A stretch of DNA of 64,000 nucleotides, taken from positions 2,790,001 to 2,854,000 of the forward strand of contig JAQGEQ010000084.1 in NCBI GenBank assembly GCA_034620365.1. The letters are read 5' to 3'. The stretch is from Pegea sp. RAD2-039. Its lineage: Eukaryota; Chordata; Thaliacea; Salpida; Salpidae. Under the pieces are notes generated by a model. The model was given only the letters and a program-made list of their open reading frames with translations. It did not search any database and was not told the DNA's origin. Positions 36,380 through 47,802 of this stretch are shown here, in pieces. The stretch's first letter is position 1. Each line of letters starts with the position of its first letter. The position numbers and the translations under genes are program-made.

Positions 36380-39300
36380 TCATCTATTTCTGTACATATT
36401 TAAACGAGGATCTCCGAATGAACTTTCCGCGATGCTATCCTAAAAGATGAATAAATCCCAAAGATTAGTGACGTCACAGCTTCTAGATGCAGAAGACATA
36501 CCAAGCTGATGATTGTGGATTGATTGTTAGAAGAATCGGGATCAGGATTATCTTGATTTTCTTCAATTGCGATGATTCTACTGAGACGTCGAGTCAAACT
36601 CACACGCTTACTAGATGCCGATGAGATCGAATCACGTGACCTCCGATCATCGACTTCAACGCTTTCCAGAAGACGAGAAACTTCTGTAAGATATTATGAC
36701 GTCATTTGAATGATGAAGATCAGATGAAATTGAGAGGAAGAAGAAGTTGCTAATTGATCTTTATTTCAGTTTAACTACAAGATAAGAAACAAACAAGTCG
36801 ACAAACAAGTCGACAAATATTTGACTTTCCAGCAACAAACATAAACTTCCGAAGACGCACAAGGCTTGGACAACTACTAAGCACATGTTTCATCTCGATT
36901 CAATCTGCAAACTCAGTTTCAACTTTTGCCCGATTTCGTCTCCCTCTAAACATCATTCGAAACAAAACAAAATCTCGCCCGTCACGCTTGAGTGGTCATT
37001 AATAAAATCCAGTTGTCGTCACGCTTGGCTACCGTTGAAGAAACTAACATTTTGCCAGATAGATAGGAAAAGTGACGAGAGTATGTTGATGAAACAGCGA
37101 CTGAAGCGTGATACTAAAGCGGATATGACGTCATCGAAGAAGTTTAGCGGAAGATGCGTGAAGTTCATCGCTAACAAATTCCGCTGTGGGTCACGTGACA
37201 GCAGACTTCGGGTTTTTTGCGTTGAAATGTGAAAAGAATTTTTGAAATAGTTGAAAATTGAGATGATTTAGTTCAAGTGATGCCATGATTGTCAGAAAAT
37301 AAAGTTTTTGGCATCTTTGGACCTCGAGAAGAAATAAAAGAAAAAAAAGGAAAGAATTTGAAAGTAAATGGAGATGTTTAAAAATGTGCTTCTTGGAGAT
37401 TGTTAACATCTTCCTGAGAGCTTGTTAAGCGAACGAGTTGATAAGATGTTGATAAGAATGAGTTGTAAACTGATTTTGCTGCTAAACTACAGCTTGAAAC
37501 AGACCGCTGTTCTTCTTTACATACTTCTTCATTCTGTTAACATCGAAATAAGATACTTGCCTGGTGGAAGAGGTTTTTCAGTGATCCTAAACTCAGCTGG
37601 TTGTTCTGGCCAGTTACTTAACATGTAATTAAGAACTTGGATGTGACGTTTGAATCCAATTGCCCCGTTAAGGTCGATTCTGTAAAATTGAAAGTTTCAA
37701 ATTGATCGATAATCTCAAAAATAATTAGTTTCTTACAAATGATCTTCAAAAAAATTTTCGTGCAAAATTTCTATCAGTAGATTTACTGAGAAATGTTTTT
37801 TCTAATAAATATTTGATGAAATTCTTTTTGGTTAGCTCATTTATTATTTTATGAAAACAAATAACATGAAAGATTACAATTTTGAAGCCACCAAAATAAA
37901 TAAACTTTTATTCATTTCAATAAAGTTAATTTATCTTTCAATTTCAAACTGACCAGCAAAGAATTCCAAATCATAATAATTATTAAAATTTATTTGAAAA
38001 TTTTTGGATTGTTTGTTCAAACCAAGGGTTTGGAAGTCGCCCAAAAATTTCTAGTTCAAATTATTGCAACTAGTAAAGCAGACATTCACTTGATGCACAA
38101 GAAGACCATTTCGCACTATTACAATTTGAAATTAGCGTGGGACTTGAACAGCTGTTAATTGCTATGTCAAAAATTCAAAATCTATTTTAAGAGAGGCAAG
38201 ACAAAAGTGTAAAGTTTTAAACATACCAGTAATCACTGTGAATAGAGAAATTTATGAACAATTTACAAACAACAGTGCCACTAGAATACCCTTATTTGGA
38301 AATTGTTTGTTAGTAACACTAAAAAGCACTTTTCAACTGAATTCATGCACAAATTGATGAAGAAATTGAATTAATTAATTATGAAATATCTTTCAAAGTT
38401 AGTTCCATTCCAACTTTTGCTTGCTTACTTTTTTTCTCCATTAGATTTGGTTCGTTTTAATGAGCGCTTTGTAAAAACACTGAAACTTCTGCTCAAGCAG
38501 AAAATTGTTTTGTTTTAAATGTTGAAAACTGTAACTAATCAATTAAACTTTCTATACTTCGCTACAAGAGCAAGAAAATAGGTTTTTCTGAATCAAGTGA
38601 AAAGCTAAATGTTCAAGAAATAATTAAGTTGTGACAGGTGAAAAAAAAGTTTGAAGATACAAAGTCCCAAGAGATGAAGAGAATGGAAAAAAAGGTCTTA
38701 GTGCTGTAATTGTAAAAGAATTTGAAAAGTTGACATTTCAAAGATGTGTTACTGATTGAAAGTTAATCGAAAAATTTCAGCAGAAAAAGTTGAAATTGAA
38801 TAAAAATTACAAAAAAAAGAAATAAACTGACCCGACACTGGTGTTAGTTGGTCCAAGTAGGACTGGTCCAAAACAAACCGCAAGGTTTTGGCAATTCATT
38901 TTATTGAGGGAGTTATGAATAGCGACCTTCTTCAAATGGTTCATTAAAGCGTATAGAGTGGCTTTTTCGGCTTGCGACATTGTTGTTAGTAGCTGGATGT
39001 GACTCAAAAGAGTTTCAGCTCGATCTGATGTCTCCTTGGGATCAGAAGATCTTTCATTCACAGATGCACCGTTTAAATAGTGACAAGGTTCCGGCGCAAA
39101 CGCTTCACTGACCACAGGAACTGGAAGGGGACCTAAAAAAAGGTTAGGGTTAAAAATGGGACATTTTGGCGAACGACCATTTTGGTTTTGGGAAATAAGA
39201 GAGCTTGTAGTATTCTAATATTTGATATGTGGACAAAGTTTACTTGGTTACTTATTGGTGGGAATAATAAAAAAGACTTCAAATAAATTTACACTCTGCA

Positions 39301-42300
39301 AAAGGAAACCAGAGATGAAATAGGCAATGAGGTTGGTTTGAAGGTTTGCTTCAAACGATTTCGTAAAGTTTCAGCCACTTAACAGAAATAAAATCACAAA
39401 TTAATTCATCCTTAAGAGCTTCACAAAGTACAGACAATTGAATAGAATCAACAACCATCAATTAGTCCCTTGTATAAATACAACGGTAGCAAAATATTTG
39501 TCGCGCTAACCACGTGACTTCCGTTGTGCTTTGTTTGATACTACCAAGCTACTAAGGATCAGAATAGATGATTTAATCTATTATCTTGGACGTGATTGGA
39601 TAAACAAAAGATGGATTTTGAAAAATGTCGCTTCAAATCAAAGAGAATTAAAAAGAGGAAAAATATAGAAGAACTTTTCTAACATTTTTCTGAAACTGGT
39701 TTATGAATTCTGTCAGATTGGTTTGTAGTGAGGCTCAAAGAATCACATGACACCTAAAAGATATATTTGAACTTTTTGTGTCTGATCCTCAATCATTTTG
39801 GTGTACTAGCAGACACAGGGTATAAAGTAAACATGAATAAAGCAATTCAAACAGAAAAGCGAGCAATTTGATGAGTTCACTGCTGGGTTTGATCCAAATT
39901 CAATCTTCATAATGATTATACATTAAAGACGGGAATAAAAAAATGCTCTTTGAAAGAAGAGAACTTCAAATAAAGTGTTAGTGGTTCTCAAGGAGTTGAT
40001 GTTATGTTAAATCAATCATTTGTAACATCGAGCTAACGTTTCAAGTTTTTACAAGCTTCTAATAACTAGGTGATAACAAGTAGTCGAAGCATGTATCCAG
40101 ATGTGCATCGAATATCGCGAAAGAAGCTCACAGACATCAAAAATTCATTTCATTTCAACTAAGAAATGAATTTTTGATGACTCTTACATCAGTTAAAAGT
40201 CTTGTAAACATTTCAGATGATATTTCAATATAAAATACCAATAAGATTTCATCAAAAGTTTTTTAACAAAATAACAAATATTTTTTTTTATTTTTTCTGA
40301 TTGCTGTTTTGAATTCAGTAAAATTAATAAGATTAAAAAAATAGTGAAGCAAAAAGCTTCAAACTAAAAACTATTTTCTTCAATTTCTCTTTCAAGCTTT
40401 TGGCGATTATAAAAAAAAATTTAAAAAAAAACTTCAAACATATTTAAAGTCACAAAAAAAATTATTGAAGTTATTAAAATTCAAAAAAAATCTTCAAAGA
40501 TTTGAGAGGTCTTAGGTAATTGCAATTTTATCTGTTAACTGATCAACATAAAAATATAGAAAATAATCGATTTGCCGACCTGGGTTGTTCTCCATTAATG
40601 TCGTCACTGCTTCTAGAAGTTCCGGAGGAAACAGAGGCTGAGGCAACTCACGGAGAAAATCTTTTAATATTCCTACACAAGTACAATTTGATTGGTTTAA
40701 ATTATTCAATTTCAATTGGGTTTTTTCTTCACATTTTGTGAATATTTTAGTTAAAGCCACCAGAATGTGTATACAAAATAAGTGAAAAAGGTTTTGGTTG
40801 AATAAATTCTTTATTTCAGTTTATCAAATGTTGATGTGGTTGAAAAATAGAACTTTGAAAAGTTTAAACAAATTTAAACAGAAATTATTTTTAGCAACTA
40901 ACAGATGTTTGCTTGTCGTCGAGTCTGAAGTGCTCAAATGTAAAGACACATAAACAAACTATTTGCAGCGATGCAAGATTTTAATTATCAAAATATTTGT
41001 TGGTTCATTCATGGTAAATTGAAGATTATTTTAATATTTTCCACTCCCAGAGCTTTAGGATTGGAGCATGAAAAGTCAAAAAAATTGATTTAAAAGATAA
41101 AAGTAAAAGAGACAACTTTGATGTAAGTGTAAAAAATAGAAATAATTTGGAAAAGTTCTCAGATTTTCTTGTAAATATCAACCAGTCAGATAAGTAAATT
41201 GCAAAGAAAAAAAAACTAGAAAATTTGTGCAGCTAATATTATTTTGATAAATAATATAAAAGTTTGTTTTAAGAACAAATAATTTAAATGCAAATGACAG
41301 TAATTAGAAGGTTTTTATAGAATTTGAAATTAGAAAATGTGCCAGTAAAAAATTAGCAATTTTATAAAATGTTTATTTCGTTCTTTATCAAATGTGTTGA
41401 AAAACAAACTAAATCAGATAAAGAAATTCCGATAACAACTATTTAGTTCGTAAATTAAATGAAAAAAATTATCGAGATTTCTTTCTAACCAATGAAAGAG
41501 TTGATAAATTAGTTAAGAAACAATTTTGAAAGTTTCAAATTGTCGGTTACGAAATATTTTGTATTTTCACTTGCAAATAGTGAGACTTAATCAAGCAAAT
41601 CAGATAAAGATTACGTGAGATGACATTTTGAGTGAATCTAACCTGTAATTACATTCACATCTGGATAATTTTCAGCATTTAGTAAAGTTTCAGTTTTCGA
41701 TTCTTCTAATTTTTGTCGTAATTCTCTTTTGACAATAGCAGATCCACATAAGCGATAAATTCCAACAACCTGAAACAACCTCAAATCTTGAAACTGAATA
41801 ATACTTTGTTCGACTATTTTGTATATTCTAGTATACTTTAAAATAAATATTTATTCCTTTCATGTACGACAATCTTAGTGAATGTATCTTTCGATTAAAC
41901 AGTTTTGGAAGATAAGACTAAACAATATTTCCACAGATAAAAGATATCAGTAAAAAAGTTCTTTAAATTATCAGGTTACAAATGAAAGTGGTCGGAATGA
42001 CCTTTTTTTATCACCTGATTAATTTCAATAAATAATCAGTTTAAAAAATGGATTTAACTCGAATATAATTGATATAAGATTTTACCAAATGTCTTATTAA
42101 TCAAGAAATATAGGAGGTGGTGATAATTATGAGGTAAATATAAATGATTAAGAGTCATGGAGATTTGGAAGATGATTAGATGAAGTAAACAGTGGTTTGG
42201 GTTTCACTACAAGTAGATTTTGTATTTGGTAATATTATTCAGATTATATCAGCGATAATTTCAACCATTAACTAAACTTGCAACAAATTTAACCGAAATA

Positions 42301-45300
42301 TTTTTACTTAAAAAAAAGTAATTTTTTATTGATATAAAAAGACTTTAAAACGAGTCACGTGACCAAAATAAAATTCATTAAAACTAAAGTTGAAGTAAGT
42401 TCACTGTCTACTGACCTGCATACCACGTTTTTCCACCTCTTGTATACAAGTGTGGACCAGTCGAGGTATAGGTAGGTGTGTATCTGCTTCACGATCCACT
42501 ATACTCTGAAGATCAGCCCCAAACATTAAAGGACCCGTGTTATTTGATCCTGGTTCCAAAGCTATCTGTAAACACAAATCAGTTGACTTCTGAAAAGTCC
42601 AATTAAAGTTGATAAGTGGAAGTAAAGAGACGCCAGTAAGGCTAGACTAGAGTTGGAACTCTCAGCTTATCACATTGATGAGTGAAACATCAACAAGGTC
42701 ACGCGGAGCACCACTACTCATTAAAGACTGTTAGAAATGAAAATTAGTTAGTGATGAAAATAAAGTTGGAATTTTGTTTCCAAACGTTTTCTGGTGGATT
42801 AAAAAAAGATAAAAGAAATGGAATTTTGTTTTTTATCATCTTCACATATTTAGTGAAATTATTTGAGAAAAACAAAGAAATTTGAAAACAGCTAAGATGG
42901 GTTTGAGATTTTTTAATCAAATTGGAAATGTTCTTGTAGGTCATAGGTTTAACATTACAATGTAACAATTAAAAAGAAAAATTGACAAAGAAGTTGTTCT
43001 TTGTATGAAAAATAACAAAAGAAAAGTAGAAGATGAAACAAGATATTAAATGAAGAAGAAAAGATTATTGATAAACTGAATTAAATGAACCAATCAGATA
43101 CATAGTAGTAAAAAGCAATCTTCAATCAGACTACTAGTTGAAAATTGAAGAATTTTTATTTAATATTTAAAATGTTTCAAACAAAATTAACTCGAATAAG
43201 AATAAGTAACTCGAATAAGAGAGATTGAATAAGAAGAATCATCTAATCTTGTGACATTCAAACACTGGCTTCCTTTCAAGAATTGAACTTTCAATCGTTT
43301 GTCAACAAATTAACCAAAAGTGACCCAGTTGATATAACAGCCAGCTGGTCAAACTATTTCTGTTTACATAATTAGAAAAATTTACCAAAATGTTCAAACA
43401 ATCAAGTTCATCAAGACATCGCTATCAAAAAAGCAAATGAAGTGACTCAAAGTGTGTGATGAGAAGAGAGAATGAGATAGAAAGTACTTACCTTGATGTA
43501 AATAACACCACGTGGTTCAAGTCGCACAGCGAGTCGCTTCGAGTACATATCTCGGCACGTGACGCCTTGTAGGACAGTGGTTAGGTTGATACTGGCTTGT
43601 GAGCTCTTCTTGTGCTTACCACTCCTAGTGTCCCATGTATAAAGGATCAGATGAAGAAGTCGCGCTTTATTAACTGTCATCTGTGGAACATGAAGATGTT
43701 TTAAGACTTTGAAATGATCAAGAGCTAATTGCTTCTTAGATCAGAAGGATTTCGAAGAATAAGATTAAATTAGATAAGAAGTTTTTTTTAAATCAACAAG
43801 AAAATCTTGTTTGAATTGATCTTCGATGAATAAGAAGCATCTTTGGAAAACCATAACACACATTTGTATAATCAAACGTAAAAAAGTGTAGATGAAATGG
43901 AAGCAAGAAGTGAGATGAAGTATTTACTTAACATTTTTGTGGTTTTTTATGCAAATAAATCAAGAGATGAATTAAAAAGCCTCGAGGCAAGAACCTCATG
44001 AAACAAGCTCTAGCTCAGCAGATTAATTGCAAGTTTTTGGACAATATTGTAGATTTATTCAGCTTGTAATGATATGGGGGTTGTTTTTGTTTCCAAAAAT
44101 GTTGAAAGTAGAAGTGAAACAGTTTTTAAAATACAATCAGCTTCAAAGAGCTTTATGAAAAAAACAAGTTTGTTTGGATAGAAATAAATCATGTTGTAGC
44201 AAAACTCGACAAGCAAACTTTTGTTGTATTTGAAACGGGTTTTGTGAATGAAGTTTATTTCAATCAGAAACAGAATGTTGGTAGAAAGCACTTGAAATTT
44301 CTTTTCACTGTCTCTTACCTCAAAACATTGGTTCCAAGCTACTTGTCCTTTGCATGTTTGCATTGTTGTTCCAATACGCTTATCAGTAGCATCATCGACT
44401 TGAACAAGACAATTTGCCTCACAAAGTGTCTTCTTCAGTTCACAAACTCCATAAATAGTAATCACTAAACACCCTGAAGAATATGAAGTTGATTTGGAAA
44501 AAGATTTCAATGATGTTTGTGATGATTTGAAGACACAAGTGAAACAATCGAATTATTTCCACAAAACTTTGAAACAACAACAAACACCAGAGAAAGATCA
44601 AATAATAACTCCAAAATCAACTAGATGAAGTTTATATGAGAAAAATTGACAAACCATCAATTAAAGGAGCTTGATATGAGCTGTATGGTGGTGATTTGTA
44701 CTTCTTAAACTGTGATAAGGTCACCAATTGAATGTTGGGGTCTCTATGAACATTGTTGAGAAGTAATTGTCGACTTATCCGACGTTGATGTGCCTGAGAT
44801 GAGTTTTTAGTTGAAGTTGAACATTTCAGATGAAATTAATCAGCTTACCATACTGATATCTAAATGATATCTGTTTAAAATTCCAGAATCTCTTTTACCA
44901 ATAAATTTTCTTTCAATATCTTGCAAGGAAGTCTGATAAGATGTTGGAGAAGTTGATGGAAGGTCTCTTGAACGTGGAAAAGGTCTTTCAAAACCCGGAG
45001 TTTTGCTTCCATTTGTCGATGTACCAACTGCTGGATTATCTTGACTGTTTACAAAAACAAATAAAATTCAAATTAGAAATCAACAAAATTTTGTGAGGAT
45101 TTCTCTTAAAAATTTTCAATTTGTATTTTCACTTTTCACAACTGATTTATGTCTTATTTTTAGAACTTCAATTTTTTAAATAACTTTTGATGGTATGATA
45201 TATCCGCTAATAAGCCTGCAGCAAGTTACTAGCTAGATATTTACTTGGTAAAAATTCTACTACTTATATAACATTTTGAAATTAATATTTGGATATAAGC

Positions 45301-47802
45301 CGGCTGATTTTTATACCAGAAATATTTACAAAACAAATAATAATCAAATTAAGAAATCGTTCTTTGCAAGACTTTATAGCTGGTAAAAATGATGAACTAA
45401 TTACTAAATTACAATTGAATTACGGTGAAGTTAAACCGACCAACGCCACTAAATCAGTAATTTGAAATTAAATAAGAAATCTGAGATTTAAATCAAAAGT
45501 TTCATCAGAAAACCTCTCAGAGTTTTCAAAATAAAGTTAGCCTTCAGTTTATCTCAAAACAACTTTCAGTTTTTTCTTCAAATAGATCAAATAGAGATCT
45601 TGTATCAACCGGATCATCGTACCTGCTCATCAGCTTCAACTTCTTCGTCAACTTCCGGCTCCAAGTCTTCTTCCGTATACGAACAGGTGAAGAGACTTTT
45701 ACTTCAGATTTCGGAGTTTTCACCAAATTATGAAAAACTGTCAAATGGTAAATGTCACGTGGCTAGAAACTCGATCATGACGTCATCTCACCTGAGTTGG
45801 GAGTCTTCAAGATCTTTGTGGAGTCAATGATCCGAGATTTGAAGGAGTTGTTCCGACCTTGCAACGAATTGATACCGGACAGGGGTGAGGACACGGGCAA
45901 GGTTAGCTGTGGTTTGATGGACTCCTCCCTCATACCACTGGTCAGCTGTCCATTTCTCTCAGTAGCAGATGATGACGTCATAGAAGCTGTTGATGACGTT
46001 GACACGTGTCGAAGTTTGTTGCTAGTGACAACCACCTTGATTAGCAACAAAGAATTAACGATCAGAGCAAGAAGAGGAAGGGGAAGCACCTGATGGCCGT
46101 TTGGTGGCGTCGTTATGTAATCACAAGATCGATCTTCTGAGATCTTCTCGCTGAATCGATTCATCCACTCACTTCCTGCCTCCATCTCCTCCTCAACGTC
46201 TGGTATCAAAGGGAAGCAAGCTGGGCGTTTGAGCGGGGGCACTTCCTCCGTTGACTCGATGATATTGGCAAAGCTACCCCGGACCGCTACTGACTTGGAC
46301 CGGCTGACTACTTTGCCCCGTTTTTGGTGGTCAGAGGGCCACAAGTCGTCGATATCAATCTCATCGCCCTGACTCGTCGTTTCCGAAAGTGATTCACTTT
46401 CTGATGATTCGGCGACTTCATCATAATCAGGATCATCGATGAGACGCAGATGAGGGGTAGGAGTGGCGGACGTAGCAGCCGCGCGCGTTAATGACGTAGT
46501 AGAGATGCGTACATCTTTAAGGATTTCATTAAAATGTGAATTGAGATCGTCAATGTCGGGTTCAGGTGGTTCTGGTGGTGGACGAGGCGTCGGAAGCACG
46601 CGGCACGTGTCACATCCACTAATTGCGTCGCGAAGCAATTGAAGTGATTCATCAAACTTCTGATTGATTGAATCTTGTGGAGTTGGAGATGCAGGAGGGT
46701 TAAAGATCGCTCCGTTGTCATAGACACTCGCGGTTGATGTTTGAGGATTCTTCTTCGTTTGATCGCGTAATTCGAGTCGCAATGGTGATGACGTCATCAC
46801 GCGATTTTCAGGAAGTGTTTGCATAACGGGTGGTTTAATGACATGTTCAGAACAGGTGCAGTTGTCACCATTTGATGAAGTGATGTTGCGATAAAAGGTC
46901 CGAAGAGTAAGAAGAAGATGCTTCTTCATCATCACCATCATTGCTGCAACTTTCTTCACACACAGAACAGTCACATCAACTCCATTCACACAAACAATTT
47001 GATCTCCAACACGGATGTTGCCACTTCTACTTGCACTGGAGTCCGCTCGAATCTTACTCACAAACACCGCATCTTTACAAGTAATCGAGGATCCTCTGAG
47101 AGATGCCAACAAGGATTCTTGCTTCTTATTCAATTTTCGTTTCTTGATAGTGATGCCGAGGCTTTCTCCATCGACTAATCTCAACTCAGCAGTTTTTAAC
47201 ATGGAACTCAATCCGTTGGATTTAGCTCCAGAAGAGGAGTCAGATCTCTTCCGAATGGATCCATGAATTCTTCTCATAAATCCATTTGGTGTTGAAGAGG
47301 GTGAACTTCTTTTTTTCATCTGTTCTTTGCAACAAACGCATTCAGACAAGTGTTTGCCGGAAGTGACGTCATTGATGCTAGCGCCTTTCATCTTTTCTAC
47401 AACATCCGGTGAAAGATCGACACAAAGAGGATTGAACTTGCTCACACGAATGTTGGACTGAAAGTCAAGAGATGCAGTTTAAAAAAACTACATTTTGAAG
47501 CATTTAAAGTAAAAACTAATTGAATAAATTAGAAGATTTGAATTTTTTAGAGATGATTTAATCTGAGACAATTTTTAGAAAACAAAAATAAGTTCATTTA
47601 CCTTTTGACCACTCATTACTTTTTTAGGCTTAGTCCAAAACTTTTGTTTTAAGGAAGGCATGTCAGCCGTTGAACAGTTTGTATCTATAGGAGTCGGAAC
47701 TTCTGTTGCTTCATTTACACGTCTATGCTTTCTTCTTGCAGGAGGCAATGAATAAGATCTTTCAAGGCTACCTGACCCAACACCAACATTCACTGATGTC
47801 AT
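36380..47802 (-). CDS. syd-1: SYD-1/SYDE-type RhoGAP with PDZ, C2 and RhoGAP domains
   Basis: Fifteen exons: 47602-47802, 45792-47457, 45623-45737, 44849-45044, 44655-44793, 44319-44473, 43492-43680, 42674-42727, 42416-42565, 41643-41769, 40580-40672, 38832-39132, 37561-37679, 36502-36683 and 36380-36439; 3747 nt, 1248 aa. PDZ ~156-255 ([32 protein letters not shown]), a long Ser/Pro/acidic linker, C2 ~773-887 ([35 protein letters not shown]), then RhoGAP ~905-1125. GAP blocks: [26 protein letters not shown] with the arginine finger, [30 protein letters not shown], followed by [19 protein letters not shown] as in SYDE. PDZ+C2+RhoGAP is the invertebrate SYD-1 order, a presynaptic assembly regulator. 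The intron after exon 37561-37679 has a GC donor. A likely 54-bp in-frame intron (46036-46089) would shorten the product by 18 aa. Confidence 0.92.
36885..37232 (+). other. GC-rich open frame inside a SYD-1 intron, unexplained
   Basis: This lies in the 877-bp intron between SYD-1 exons 37561-37679 and 36502-36683. A plus-strand frame of 115 codons is open, with a basic end ([18 protein letters not shown], then [15 protein letters not shown]). The segment is far richer in GC than other introns here and holds one TGACGTCA and one CACGTG. No family recognised. It could be a nested gene, an exon remnant or chance in a GC island. Confidence 0.3.
40135..40179. repeat. perfect 17-bp inverted repeat (hairpin) in a SYD-1 intron
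   Basis: CATCAAAAATTCATTTC (40135-40151), an 11-base loop, then its exact reverse complement GAAATGAATTTTTGATG (40163-40179). It lies in the intron between exons 40580-40672 and 38832-39132. No terminal duplication or larger element was recognised. Confidence 0.8.

Noticed and set aside
42744..42968. Minus-strand 74-codon open frame
   Set aside because: It lies within a SYD-1 intron; the composition is AT-driven and splicing skips it with phases preserved.
46918..47266. Plus-strand open frames over the SYD-1 PDZ exon
   Set aside because: They are antisense shadows of a 1666-bp coding exon with clear PDZ homology on the minus strand.
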